Source of the DNA: CAZFGK01 sp964518635
GTDB lineage: Bacteria; Zixibacteria; MSB-5A5; GN15; FEB-12
NCBI GenBank assembly: GCA_964518635.1
Contig: CAZFGK010000013.1
Location: 1-64,000, forward strand
Length of the DNA: 64,000 bases
Direction: 5' to 3'
The translations under genes were made by a program, and so were the position numbers. The notes under the pieces were generated by a model. The model saw only the letters and a program-made list of their open reading frames with translations. It was not told the DNA's origin and ran no database searches. Positions within the stretch are counted from its first letter, which is position 1. Every line of letters begins with the position of its first letter. Below, in pieces: positions 25,633-34,950 of this stretch.

Positions 25633-26805
25633 TCAGTCCTTATACGGATCGCGAATATCTGGTCCGGCCATCGCGACACCAATCGGATTGAGGACATGGA
25701 TAATTTTGATCGTTCCCTTATGATACTCCAAAACTTCGGGCAGTCGCTTGTAACAATGAGGGGATTCATCGACATCGGCGCCGCGAAGCTCTACGCCACT
25801 TCGATTCACCCACTCATTCATATCTTTGCGTGTGACTACGCCGGGGGCAATCACCTCACCTGTTTTCCAGTCTCTCTTCCCACGTGCTTGCGTACGAGAC
25901 ATCGCCCGACCCGCTCCATGAACAGTTGAGTAGAGGGCAGTTTTAGATTCTTCACTCTCGATTCCTTCGAGAATGACACTGATTTCCCCCATACTTCCGC
26001 CGACAAAGCCACGCTGTCCAGGAAATGCAGGAGTCGCCCCTTTGCGCACGACCCAGAATGATTCACCGCCGTGCTCTTCTCGCCATGCGAAGTTGTGATG
26101 GTTGTGCACTTCATCGACCGCATTCGCACCGAGCACGCGAAGAACTTCGCTACAGACCCAGTCTCTTCCTGCGTAGGCATATCTTCCCGCCAGATGCATG
26201 AGTGTGATGTAGTCTACTCCCAGTTCACTTGATGCCGAAATCACGCACGGTTCGACATCCATTCCATCCTTTGCCCCCGCCTGCTCAAGAAAGTAGGTCG
26301 CGGTTTTGTGCCCGAGACCTCGTGAACCGAAATGCACCCCGACCCAGATACGATCCAGTTCATCTGCAAAGATATCGACGTAGTGATTTCCGCCACCAAC
26401 CGTTCCAAGCTGTGACTCGGCGAGCTGCTTGAGTCCAGAGGCAGGTTTCAGTTTCCATGCAGGATCATCGAAGAGTTCATGATCGACCCGAGTCTTGTTT
26501 TTTCGTCCCATGCCGAATGAGACACGATGGAAGATCGCATCCATGATTTTCGAAATGTCACGACGGACATCGGAGAGATGTGCATCGGTCAATACCGCTT
26601 TATTTCCGCAGGCAATATCAAAGCCGACTCCAGAGGGAGAAATAGAATCCCGATACGCAACAACTCCGCCAATCGGGACAGCATACCCTTTATGATGATC
26701 GGCCATGAGCGCACATTTGTCGGCAGTGGTTGCACAACGCTGAATCTGAGTGACCGACGATTCATCTGGATCCCCCCAGACCGGAATCTCTCCGAAATAT
26801 TTCAC
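25633..26805 (-). CDS. rtcB: RtcB-family RNA ligase
   Basis: RtcB seals RNA 2',3'-cyclic phosphate and 5'-OH ends using GTP and Mn. The 390-aa sequence, a compact form, keeps the metal and active-site blocks: SGVGFDIACGNKA (Asp63, Cys66), GTVGGGNHYVDIF, VGVHFGSRGLGHKTA, DEVHNHHNFAWRE and the guanylylation site HGAGRAMSRTQARGK. It starts with GTG preceded by AAGGAG at 6 nt. Neither archease nor an RtcR regulator is nearby, so the biological target (tRNA repair or stress-cleaved RNA) is open. Confidence 0.93.
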   Translation of the reverse strand: MKYFGEIPVWGDPDESSVTQIQRCATTADKCALMADHHKGYAVPIGGVVAYRDSISPSGVGFDIACGNKAVLTDAHLSDVRRDISKIMDAIFHRVSFGMGRKNKTRVDHELFDDPAWKLKPASGLKQLAESQLGTVGGGNHYVDIFADELDRIWVGVHFGSRGLGHKTATYFLEQAGAKDGMDVEPCVISASSELGVDYITLMHLAGRYAYAGRDWVCSEVLRVLGANAVDEVHNHHNFAWREEHGGESFWVVRKGATPAFPGQRGFVGGSMGEISVILEGIESEESKTALYSTVHGAGRAMSRTQARGKRDWKTGEVIAPGVVTRKDMNEWVNRSGVELRGADVDESPHCYKRLPEVLEYHKGTIKIIHVLNPIGVAMAGPDIRDPYKD

Positions 26806-26856
26806 GGCATTCTCCTTTTCAGGACTATACCGAATGAACCGCGCGAATAAAAGAAA

Positions 26857-27474
26857 TCAGTGAGGTTTGAGTGAAGAAGAGATCGAGTGGTTTTGCAGGA
26901 GCACCAGCTTGTTTGATTTCGCCATCCCATCTCGTTTGGCGCATTTTCCGCAGTGTGCCATGCGGAGTCGTTTCCGACGCGGGTACTCAAGTGAACATTG
27001 AGGGCAATGATAGAGAAATTTCGCCGGACGTCGAAGTGAGGGATGACTCGTCGCGTACCGACTCGCCCCGACTCGTGTGGCTTCTGCTTTGAAATGTCTG
27101 TCATGTGTCGGATTGAGAATGTGGATCATCTCATGCTTCAGCGTATCTCGAAGCTGCTCCGGAAAAAGTTCATGATATGGGATGCCGAGGCGAATGGTCT
27201 TCTGTGATGGCGTGTATGAACCCGCAGCACGCATTCGTGCAGAGTAGATGATCGAAACCTTCGGAAGTTTTCCTTCAAAATACTCATTATTGATTTCGTC
27301 AAACCAGGTCGAAACTGTCTCAATTGGCGGAAGTGACGATTTCGTACTGCTCTTTCGAGCTATCTTTTTCGGACCAGGTACGCTCTGAATAGTGGGCGAG
27401 GAAAAGAGATCTCCGACAAATGAACTCAGCACCGCCATCAGAGATTGTGATCTGCAATTCCTACGCAATGGCAT
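26857..27474 (-). CDS. SprT-like zinc metalloprotease
   Basis: The 205-aa protein contains the SprT core: WFDEINNEYFEGKLPKVSI, the zinc site HEMIH (114-118) with a later His at about 127, and a C-terminal zinc ribbon (CPQC...CGKC, about 157-180). Eukaryotic relatives cut DNA-protein crosslinks; the role of bacterial SprT proteins is poorly defined. A basic 50-residue N-terminal extension precedes the domain; an ATG at 27438 would trim part of it. The ATG lies one base after the mtnA stop, so translation is probably coupled. Confidence 0.85.
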   Translation of the reverse strand: MPLRRNCRSQSLMAVLSSFVGDLFSSPTIQSVPGPKKIARKSSTKSSLPPIETVSTWFDEINNEYFEGKLPKVSIIYSARMRAAGSYTPSQKTIRLGIPYHELFPEQLRDTLKHEMIHILNPTHDRHFKAEATRVGASRYATSHPSLRRPAKFLYHCPQCSLEYPRRKRLRMAHCGKCAKRDGMAKSNKLVLLQNHSISSSLKPH

Positions 27475-27475
27475 G

Positions 27476-28513
27476 CTATGATGTTCGTCGACCCGGTTTC
27501 ACGCCGGTATCGGTAATAAAGGCACTGACTAATTCTCCCGGAGTGATATCAAAGGCAGGTGAATAAACAGGGGAATTTTCTGGTGCAGTTGATTGACCGA
27601 AGGTGTGGGTTACTTCCCGTGGATCACGTTCTTCGATCACAATTTCAGCTCCTGAATCCATTTTTCTGTCGAAGGTCGATTCGGGAGCGGCGACGTAGAA
27701 AGGAATCCCCAGCGATTGCGCGATGACCGCAAGACCATAGGTGCCGATCTTGTTGGCAGTATCTCCGTTATTGGCGATTCGATCTGCGCCGACAATGACT
27801 GCCTGTACTCCGCGAGTTTTCATCACCATCGCGGCAGCGTTGTCGCAGATGAGGGTTGCATCGATTCCGGCATGAAGCAATTCCCACATCGTGAGCCGCG
27901 CTCCTTGAAGCACGGGGCGAGTTTCATCCACAAAGACTCTGGGATTTTTCCCTGCTTCCGCCATGGTATAGAGTACGCCAATCGCGGTGCCGATCCCGCC
28001 GGTTGCAAGTGCGCCGGTATTACAGTGAGTCAGTATGACTGCATCTTTGGGCAGGAGATCATTGCCGAATCTCCCTATTGCTGCACACATAGCGCGATCT
28101 TCATCATGGATCGCCCTTGCCTCAGTCCAGAGGATATCGAGGGCCTGCTGATAGTTCTGCGGACCTTCTGCAATATAGGCACCAACCATCCGATCCATCG
28201 CCCAGAAGAGATTCACCGCGGTTGGTCGAGACTGACGAAACTCCTGAGCGAATTCTTCGACCTGATCCTGAGAATAGCGTCCGGTCTGCTTGACTGCCAT
28301 CGCGACACCATAAGCCGCGGCGATCCCGATTGCAGGAGCTCCGCGAACAACCAATCGTTTGATCGCCGATATGACCTGTTTGTAATCAAAAAAGTCATGG
28401 TAGATCAGCCGAAGGGGTAATTGAGTCTGATCGAGTACGCGAAGCTGCTCACCGATCAGTTCCAGCCCTTTGGGGACTTCAATTTTCTTCTGAGACGTCA
28501 TAGGAGTAGGCAT
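27476..28513 (-). CDS. mtnA: Methylthioribose-1-phosphate isomerase
   Basis: MtnA converts 5-methylthioribose-1-phosphate to the ribulose form in the methionine salvage pathway. The 345-aa product from the ATG at 28513 has the conserved blocks VVRGAPAIGIAAAYGVAMAV, THCNTGALATGGIGTA (catalytic Cys region), DETRPVLQGARLTMWEL and GADRIANNGDTANKIGTY (catalytic Asp). The closely related eIF2B-like and ribose-1,5-bisphosphate isomerases are less likely given these motifs. The longer frame to 28597 runs into the terminator of the previous gene. A second ATG lies at 28501. Other salvage genes are not in the window. Confidence 0.93.
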   Translation of the reverse strand: MPTPMTSQKKIEVPKGLELIGEQLRVLDQTQLPLRLIYHDFFDYKQVISAIKRLVVRGAPAIGIAAAYGVAMAVKQTGRYSQDQVEEFAQEFRQSRPTAVNLFWAMDRMVGAYIAEGPQNYQQALDILWTEARAIHDEDRAMCAAIGRFGNDLLPKDAVILTHCNTGALATGGIGTAIGVLYTMAEAGKNPRVFVDETRPVLQGARLTMWELLHAGIDATLICDNAAAMVMKTRGVQAVIVGADRIANNGDTANKIGTYGLAVIAQSLGIPFYVAAPESTFDRKMDSGAEIVIEERDPREVTHTFGQSTAPENSPVYSPAFDITPGELVSAFITDTGVKPGRRTS

Positions 28514-28579
28514 GACGAAAGATGGCAACTGAATTTCATGATGGCAACTAAAGCATGAAGTCGCAGACGATTGAAGTGC

Positions 28580-28615
28580 CCAAAAAGAAAGCGCCAACCC
28601 CAGAAGGGTTGGCGC
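28580..28615 (-). terminator. Rho-independent terminator after the Ig-repeat lipoprotein gene
   Basis: GCGCCAACCC pairs with GGGTTGGCGC around a short loop (28591-28615), followed on the minus strand by TTTCTTTTT. It ends the Ig-repeat gene (stop at 28649) and marks the boundary before mtnA. Confidence 0.9.
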
Positions 28616-28648
28616 TTGAAAGTGCGTAGTGTCGACTTAGAATCGAAA

Positions 28649-30769
28649 TTACTCGACAGTGATTTTCTTGGTCAGCGTGATTCCGCCGCGTGGATCACTG
28701 TCTGAGGCGTTGATGTTATAGTCGCCGACGATGTTTGGAGCTGTCCAGACGAATCCGGTTGCTTCCCCGTACGAGTCAGTTTCCTGAGATGCGCCACTCA
28801 TCGTACCGCCTGAAGCGGACAACAGGATGGTATGATCTCCGAGCGGATTGTTCGAGCGATCGGCAATAGTCACGGTGAATCGTACGGTTTCACCCGGAGC
28901 AACCGTTCCCGGACCGGTGATGATGCAGTTACCAGCGTAGGAATCACCAGTAAGCAGTTGAACCGAGAAGGAACTATATGCGCCTGATGGGGCCCAGTAG
29001 GCCACGACATCGATAGCCCCGATACCGTTGTCATTTGCTCCAGTGATGGAATAGTCACGCTGGAGAGATCTGCCGGTCAAAGTCGAACGATAGGAGGAGC
29101 TGGAACAACCATCCTGAAGCGGGCCGGCAGAGACACTGACAAAGAGTGCTTCTGCTGAAAATACCGTTCCGCCTTCAACCGGTCGGTTGTTCAGATCGAC
29201 CCCGATCACCGTTGCATGTGCGACTGCCTGGATGCTTGCTTCCATGCTCACCGGAACGCCAAAGACAATCAAACTGTCAATTACGTGTGAGTTATAGAAC
29301 CAACCGGTATCGACGACAGTCCCGCCATTGGTTTCGGCAATCACCGCGACCAGACCCGGGCTGACGGCGTCAACGTTTAATCCGGACAGCCAGAGTGAAC
29401 TTGCCACACCTTCGTGATTTCTTGTACGTGCTTCGGTGGCTTTCACCGTTCCTTCATCAACCGTGAAGTAGACTACGGTAGAGTCGTTCACAGGGTTGTT
29501 GTATTCATCTGCGACTAGAGCAACGATTTTGTTCTGCTCATTGACATTGTCCCAATACGGAACGTTGCAATCTACTCCCGCCACCACGATCCGATACGGC
29601 GGACCGGCCGCAACCAACACCTGAGTTGCCTCAGAGATCGCGCTGTCGGCCTGAGCACGAATGCGCACGGTACCGGACTTGAATCCAGAACGAATCGGAG
29701 CAACTGCAACACCCTGTCCATTGGTGACTGCCTGATACGGACCGTACCCGGCGTTGCCGAGACTTTCCTTATCCGGGTCACCCGGATCGGATGGGCCACT
29801 GACGATAAAGAAGTTGATCGCGACCCCTTCCGGTACGCGATTACCATAGACATCATAGCCGATGGCACGAACAGTCGAGGCCTCGACACCGCCGGTTCCC
29901 TTCACTGAGAGCTGAACCGTATCACTGGCGAGATAGATCGAGTAGATGCTGGTAGTCGGATTGACCTGCACCTGAATGTCTTTTGAACCGCTGATCCCAT
30001 TGTCATTGACGCTGGCTTTGATATATACCGTTCCGGCATTCGGGCCGGAGGCATAACGAGCGGAGGCAGTTCCTGAACTATTCGTGTAGACGACCGCCTG
30101 GATAGAACCGAGGGCATCCCAGGTGTTGTTTGCATTTGCATCATACACGAGTGAGTCAGCACCCGGTGACCAGGAACCATTGTTGTCGTTGTCGATGAAG
30201 AACTCACCGGCAGCAAGACGAACAATAGTAGATTCCGGAGCTGGCTGACCAGCTGCATCGGTAACCGCGATATTCAACGTCGCTGAATCACCACCACCTG
30301 CAAAAATCAAAGAAGGGTTGGCAGATACCTGAACATTGCTGGTTCCGCCACCACCGCCACCGGCTGTGACAGTCAGCAGGATGCTACGTGTGATTGCGCC
30401 ACCATTGATGGAAGCAGTGATTGTCACTGTTCCGCTGTTGGTCGCCTGGAAGGTACAGACTGCGGTTCCAGCGCCGTCAGTGGTATCGACTGACGGAGCG
30501 AGATTCCCCAGCGTGGTCGGGGACATTGAGAATGTCACCAACATGCCAGCGTTCGGGGCGCCATCTGTTGCTACGGATGCTTCGATGAGAGCGGAGCTTG
30601 ACGTTGCAAGGACCGTCGTCGAAGCACTGAGGTTGATGGAGGTTCCACCGCTGATTCCGCCGTCGGTCGCAGGGGTCTTGGCACTTTCGCATCCGGTGAG
30701 CAGTGACACTGACACCAATGTCAGCACTGCTGCAGCTGCGCGCAGATTTCGCCAGATGGTGGCGTTCAT
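28649..30769 (-). CDS. Large lipoprotein with bacterial Ig-like (Big_1/invasin-type) domains
   Basis: From the ATG at 30769, which has AAGGAG six bases upstream, the product is 706 aa. A signal peptide ends in lipobox LLTGC (Cys27). The mature protein is a string of Ig-like domains with the invasin-type pattern, for example LSASTTVLATSSSALIEASVATDGAPNAGMLVTFS and VLVAAGPPYRIVVAGVD. The second domain contains an Asn/Asp-rich insert (DNDNNGSWSPGADSLVYDAN) like a calcium-binding loop. It follows the pil cluster on the same strand, separated by the pilQ terminator, and is probably a surface adhesin or stalk; its function is not proven. Confidence 0.8.
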   Translation of the reverse strand: MNATIWRNLRAAAAVLTLVSVSLLTGCESAKTPATDGGISGGTSINLSASTTVLATSSSALIEASVATDGAPNAGMLVTFSMSPTTLGNLAPSVDTTDGAGTAVCTFQATNSGTVTITASINGGAITRSILLTVTAGGGGGGTSNVQVSANPSLIFAGGGDSATLNIAVTDAAGQPAPESTIVRLAAGEFFIDNDNNGSWSPGADSLVYDANANNTWDALGSIQAVVYTNSSGTASARYASGPNAGTVYIKASVNDNGISGSKDIQVQVNPTTSIYSIYLASDTVQLSVKGTGGVEASTVRAIGYDVYGNRVPEGVAINFFIVSGPSDPGDPDKESLGNAGYGPYQAVTNGQGVAVAPIRSGFKSGTVRIRAQADSAISEATQVLVAAGPPYRIVVAGVDCNVPYWDNVNEQNKIVALVADEYNNPVNDSTVVYFTVDEGTVKATEARTRNHEGVASSLWLSGLNVDAVSPGLVAVIAETNGGTVVDTGWFYNSHVIDSLIVFGVPVSMEASIQAVAHATVIGVDLNNRPVEGGTVFSAEALFVSVSAGPLQDGCSSSSYRSTLTGRSLQRDYSITGANDNGIGAIDVVAYWAPSGAYSSFSVQLLTGDSYAGNCIITGPGTVAPGETVRFTVTIADRSNNPLGDHTILLSASGGTMSGASQETDSYGEATGFVWTAPNIVGDYNINASDSDPRGGITLTKKITVE

Positions 30770-30894
30770 AATCACTCCTTGAATATGTGTATTCGTCATG
30801 TTGAATTCGTTTGGTTCTCGAGTACGAGACAACCGAGTGCCTTGCCCTCTCTGTCATTATCGTCGGTGGGTCAAAAATGATTAGCGACTCGAAA

Positions 30895-30924
30895 CAAAAA
30901 ACGCCCCGGATATCCGGGGCGTTT
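30895..30924 (-). terminator. Rho-independent terminator after pilQ
   Basis: A perfect 22-nt palindrome at 30901-30922 (ACGCCCCGGAT/ATCCGGGGCGT) is followed on the minus strand by a run of T (30895-30900). It lies about 30 bases past the pilQ stop and ends the pilus operon. Its stem core matches that of the terminator at 36991. Confidence 0.92.
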
Positions 30925-30952
30925 ATCATTCAGGTTGGAAGCTGATAGCGAA

Positions 30953-32239
30953 TTAGTTCTTGGTCGCCAGTTCGGCGTCGACGATCGTCGGGGTGACAAA
31001 GATCACCAGGTCCCGATTTTCGGTCTTCGACTGACGGTACTTGAACAACGCGCCAATAATCGGAATGTCCTTCAGGATCGGTACGCCGGTCTCGGAAGAG
31101 ACTTCATCCTGCGTGGTCAGGCCACCGATAACCGCGGTCTGCCCGTTACGGACAATCACATTGGTTTCAGCATTATTCGTATTGATGATCACGCCGTTCG
31201 GATCGAACTGATAGGTCGAACGTTCCGGCTTGAGTGACATCAATATCTGATTTTCGGCGGTAATGTGCGGGGTGCAGACGAGGATCGTACCGACCTGCTC
31301 AAACTTGATGACCACGTTGCCGGATTGATCAAACTGCTTGATCGGGACTTTCTGACCCATCTGAATACGAGCTTCTTTGTTCTCGATGGTCGTGATTTCC
31401 GGATGAGCGACAATCTTCCCTTTACCGGAGGAGACCACTGCTTCAACAATCGCGTCGATTGTGAAGCCCTTCATGAGCGCGGTTACTGAATAGCTGGCAC
31501 CATCATTGGTTCCCTTATTCAGCTTCACGCCACCTTCCTGGATGAACTGATTTCCGCCCTCGGAGACATATGTACCGTTGACGGTCCAGTCGAGTCCAAG
31601 CTCTGAGAGTCCGTTTGACGAGACTTCAAGAAGCTGAGCAGAGATCTTGATCTGACGAGCGGGCATATCCAACTTGTTCACATATTCAAGTACGGCTGGG
31701 ATATTGTCCGGTACTTCCTGAAGGATGATCGAATTGGAGCGAGCATCCGATGTTGCAAGTCCACGTGCGGTAAGCAGTGACTTGACGGCCTTCACGATAT
31801 CATCTGAAGTCGAATTCGAAATCTTAACAATTTTCGTTTCGAGCGGAACCAGCTGCTGCTGTTCCTGCGAGTGCTTGTTCTTTTCGGAGACTTCCTTGCG
31901 GTAGTCTTCATTCAATAGCACACGAAGATACTTATCCCCTTCCTGAACGACCGAAAGGTCGTAGGTGTTGGAGATGATGGTCAGGGCTTCTCGCCACATC
32001 ACATCGCTGAGCTTAATAGTGACCGTTCCCTGTACTTTCGGAGCGATCACGATATTGACCCCGCCGTAGTCAGCCAGAAAGGTAAGGACCGAGCGAATGT
32101 CCGCCGATTGGAACTGTACGTTCTTAATCGGCTTGGACGGATCCTTGGCCTCTTGTGCTGATGCCGTCGGCATCAGGCCGAGGGTCAGTACGACCACTCC
32201 AGCGAGGGTGCCAATCAGGTGAGCAAGTTGCCGTTTCAT
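30953..32239 (-). CDS. pilQ: Type IV pilus secretin PilQ, short form
   Basis: PilQ forms the outer-membrane pore for pili. From the ATG at 32239 (AAGGA just upstream) it is 428 aa, much shorter than the usual 600-900. A signal peptide is followed directly by a secretin/TonB short N-terminal domain (NVQFQSADIRSVLTFLADYGGVNIVI), an NHN domain (VKISNSTSDDIVKAVKSLL...SNSIILQE) and the secretin beta-domain (IENKEARIQMGQKVPI, VRNGQTAVIGGL, GVPILKDIPIIGALF). The N-terminal AMIN domains typical of PilQ are absent and one is found instead in the adjacent PilP-like protein. Confidence 0.94.
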   Translation of the reverse strand: MKRQLAHLIGTLAGVVVLTLGLMPTASAQEAKDPSKPIKNVQFQSADIRSVLTFLADYGGVNIVIAPKVQGTVTIKLSDVMWREALTIISNTYDLSVVQEGDKYLRVLLNEDYRKEVSEKNKHSQEQQQLVPLETKIVKISNSTSDDIVKAVKSLLTARGLATSDARSNSIILQEVPDNIPAVLEYVNKLDMPARQIKISAQLLEVSSNGLSELGLDWTVNGTYVSEGGNQFIQEGGVKLNKGTNDGASYSVTALMKGFTIDAIVEAVVSSGKGKIVAHPEITTIENKEARIQMGQKVPIKQFDQSGNVVIKFEQVGTILVCTPHITAENQILMSLKPERSTYQFDPNGVIINTNNAETNVIVRNGQTAVIGGLTTQDEVSSETGVPILKDIPIIGALFKYRQSKTENRDLVIFVTPTIVDAELATKN

Positions 32240-32258
32240 AGTTCCTTCCAACCTTTCC

Positions 32259-34304
32259 TTAGATTTCTTGCATTTTCAAAGCGAGGGTGCGGCTCCAGCC
32301 GTATTCGAAGATCTGGAAGAAGACACGATCCTCTTCCACTCTCAGGACATATCCGTTGCGAACCTTATCACCACTCTTGAGGATGTAGCTGAAGCCATCA
32401 TTGTCTTCAAACAGAGCCGCATTCTTGCTGCCAGCTTCGGACTGCAATACACCGACCATCTTGAGCCCTTCCACACTTGGAATGCGCTGCTCGGTCGGCG
32501 AGGTGTAGGCATATTTGTTGTCAATCAGTGTCGCAAACGGATCCCGTTTTCCGGAAGCCGTGTACTTGATGACGAGACGCTGCGGGAACTGGGCGATCAT
32601 CGTCCCTTTCACCTTCGCGCTGGTGGCATCACGACGGAACCGAGCGGTAGGACGCTGCTGCGCCGATTTGTCATCTTCTTCGTTTAACGAAACGGCCGGT
32701 TCATAGGCCCAACTTTCGTCATCCAGTGTTGTATCTGCTTTCGCGTTTGCTGGATTCGACTTAGCTGCATTTACATCCGGAGTCGTCGCTTTCTTCGCAT
32801 TCGCAGCTGCGATGGCGGCGGCGGCAAGCGGATTCATCATCGTCGGCTTGTCCGACGGCGTACTCGCGGTAACCGGCGCAGTCGATGATGCAGGAGTGAC
32901 TGCTTTTGTCGTTTCCGACGCAGTTGATGGCTTAGTGGCAACCACCGGCGATGGATTAGAAACTACCGGAGCAGTCACCGAAGGAGTTACGGTCGGCTTG
33001 ACGACCGGATTGCTGGCTGTCGTAGTCGGCGGCACTGCCGGTTTCATCGTCGAAGAGGTCGTTGTTGCAGGGACCGGCTTAGTCACTGGAACGGTCGCAA
33101 TCGAAGTCTTCGACTGATCGACGGGCTTTACTGCTGGTTGCGACACTGGCTGCGTAGCTGGCTTGGTGGCGAGCGATGAATTGACTGGCGACTTCGGCAA
33201 TACAGACGGAGTCGTCGTTGTCGGCGTCGCTGGTTTCAGCGGAGTGGTGGTCGACGGTGTGACCGGATTCGGTTTCGTAACCGGATTAGCCGTCGAGTTT
33301 GTATTCGATGACGTTGTCGTCTGCGATGGTGTTGTTACCGGGCTTTTCACTTCACTCTTTACCGCCGGAGTCGTCGGTGTCATGACCGTCGGCTTCGCAG
33401 TTGGCACCGTAGGATTTGAAGCGACCGTCGGGGTCGGCTTCATCGTCGTCGGAGTTGTTGTAGCAGGCGTCGATACCGATGTCGTCGGCTTTGCAACTGT
33501 AGGAGTCGAGCTGCTCGGAGTCGAAGATGCAACTGTCGCTGGTTTGTTCACAACAGGAGATGGTGTTGTCGCAGTCGGCTTTGGCGTCGAGGGCGTCGTC
33601 ACCGTCTGAGTTGTCGACGTGACTGGCTTCGGCGAAGTTGACGGAGCAGTCGTTGTGTTCGCGAGTACCGGTGTGCTCGGCTTCGGCGAGGCAGTCGGGA
33701 TAGGCATCGTCATTGAAGGGACAGCGCCGTTGCTGCTCCAGGCCGGAAACGGCGTGGCGGATGCATCGGCAACACTCACTTCAAGTGAGTTCCCGTTCTT
33801 CTTGATTTCGTAGATTGCGGCCTTCGAGAGATCAAGCACGACGCGAACAACCGGTGACGGAGTCACGCTATATTGGCTGGTCCGAATCGCCGTGACAACA
33901 GAGGCCGGCAGTTTCCCGAAACTCTTCTGAGCCATCTGATGGATGGTTCCGTTCAGATCGACAATGATACGATCCGGTTTTCCATCTTTCGGAATTTCCG
34001 TCTGGTGCGTAAAGGTAAAGCCGCCATTTGCCTGAATCGACACGATCGACTTCCCCGGCTGATGTGAGAGAGACACTCCTGTCACAGGAGAACCCTTCAC
34101 TGACGGAGTTGACGGAACGGCTGTGGACACTGTATTGGTCTGCGTGGCTGTGGCAGTAACCGGTGTTACTGTCTTCACCGGAGTTGCAACGGTTGTCGCT
34201 TTCGGTTGAACCGAAGGAACCGACTGCACCGGAGGTGGGTCACCAGCAGAAACTGACGCGGCGACAAAGATCGCTGCAAGAAGTGCTGTCGAGATAGTCT
34301 TCAT
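32259..34304 (-). CDS. pilP: PilP-like pilus assembly protein with AMIN domain and very long Thr/Pro linker
   Basis: The 681-aa exported protein (signal MKTISTALLAAIFVAASVSA) has three parts. Residues about 75-185 form an AMIN-type domain (GKSIVSIQANGGFTFTHQT...RIIVDLNG...VVRVVLDLSKAAIYEIKK). Residues about 190-550 are a low-complexity linker of Thr, Pro, Val, Ser and Lys. Residues about 570-681 are a PilP domain (SGKRDPFATLIDN...EGLKMVGVLQSE...FSYILKSGDKVRNGYVLRVEEDRVFF). PilP links the PilNO complex to PilQ. Typical PilP is about 170 aa, so this is an extreme expansion. AMIN domains usually sit at the start of PilQ and bind peptidoglycan. Confidence 0.85.
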   Translation of the reverse strand: MKTISTALLAAIFVAASVSAGDPPPVQSVPSVQPKATTVATPVKTVTPVTATATQTNTVSTAVPSTPSVKGSPVTGVSLSHQPGKSIVSIQANGGFTFTHQTEIPKDGKPDRIIVDLNGTIHQMAQKSFGKLPASVVTAIRTSQYSVTPSPVVRVVLDLSKAAIYEIKKNGNSLEVSVADASATPFPAWSSNGAVPSMTMPIPTASPKPSTPVLANTTTAPSTSPKPVTSTTQTVTTPSTPKPTATTPSPVVNKPATVASSTPSSSTPTVAKPTTSVSTPATTTPTTMKPTPTVASNPTVPTAKPTVMTPTTPAVKSEVKSPVTTPSQTTTSSNTNSTANPVTKPNPVTPSTTTPLKPATPTTTTPSVLPKSPVNSSLATKPATQPVSQPAVKPVDQSKTSIATVPVTKPVPATTTSSTMKPAVPPTTTASNPVVKPTVTPSVTAPVVSNPSPVVATKPSTASETTKAVTPASSTAPVTASTPSDKPTMMNPLAAAAIAAANAKKATTPDVNAAKSNPANAKADTTLDDESWAYEPAVSLNEEDDKSAQQRPTARFRRDATSAKVKGTMIAQFPQRLVIKYTASGKRDPFATLIDNKYAYTSPTEQRIPSVEGLKMVGVLQSEAGSKNAALFEDNDGFSYILKSGDKVRNGYVLRVEEDRVFFQIFEYGWSRTLALKMQEI

Positions 34305-34305
34305 A

Positions 34306-34938
34306 TTACTTCTTCTCCGGGAAGGTCAGTTCAGCAAGCCGCTCTTCTTCTTTGACATAGTAGGTCGAGAGCGTGAAGGATGCCGAGATAGTCTCTTTTT
34401 TCTTACCGACTTCAATACGACCGTTGTCGCTCTCCCCTGACTGAGCTGATTTCTGATCCAATGCCCTGATCTGCATATCCTGCAGATTTGCAATGAAGGG
34501 GAAGTTGGCAACGTAGCCGATGAATGCACCGAAGTCGTGGTAGGTGCCGGTCATTTCGATTTTGAACGTCGCCTGGTTATAGAACTCATGTGAGTTTACC
34601 GGTTCCGGTTCGACTTTGGTGATGCGCGTACCGGTCAGCGATGACGCGGTATGCAGTTGCACCAGAATCGACGGAATCTGCTTCACTTCAGGAAGCAAGG
34701 TTTCGATCTCTTCGTAGCGACCAACCAGTTCTTCGTATTCGAGTTTGAGCGCATCAAGAGATTTCGCTTTCATCTCAACGTTACGAAGGTTGGTGGTGAT
34801 CATCTCGAACTCCTGACGCTTGGCATCGATCTTCTCATTGTACTGCGAGTAGACTCGCGAGTACCAGAAGTAGACAACGATGAACAAGGCGAGCGCGCCG
34901 ATGACAATTTTCTGAGTAGTGGGGTTCTTCAAATCCAT
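34306..34938 (-). CDS. pilO: Type IV pilus inner-membrane protein PilO
   Basis: The 210-aa protein has one N-terminal membrane helix (IVIGALALFIVVYFWYSRVY), a coiled-coil (about 30-75, YNEKIDAKRQEFEMITTNLRNVEMKAKSLD) and the ferredoxin-like PilO core (LLPEVKQIPSILVQLHTASSLTGTRITKVEP, KIEMTGTYHDFGAFIGYVANFPFIANL). It pairs with PilN in the alignment complex. It lies one base from pilP and 12 from pilN, in the standard pilMNOPQ order. Confidence 0.93.
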   Translation of the reverse strand: MDLKNPTTQKIVIGALALFIVVYFWYSRVYSQYNEKIDAKRQEFEMITTNLRNVEMKAKSLDALKLEYEELVGRYEEIETLLPEVKQIPSILVQLHTASSLTGTRITKVEPEPVNSHEFYNQATFKIEMTGTYHDFGAFIGYVANFPFIANLQDMQIRALDQKSAQSGESDNGRIEVGKKKETISASFTLSTYYVKEEERLAELTFPEKK

Positions 34939-34950
34939 GATCGACTCCCG

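Noticed and set aside
27716..28420. 234-codon plus-strand frame over mtnA
   Set aside because: Antisense shadow of a conserved enzyme; no family features.
33163..33609. Long Gly/Val-rich frame on the plus strand
   Set aside because: It is the antisense reflection of the low-complexity Thr/Pro linker in PilP; repeated ACC/CCG codons create stop-free frames in other phases.
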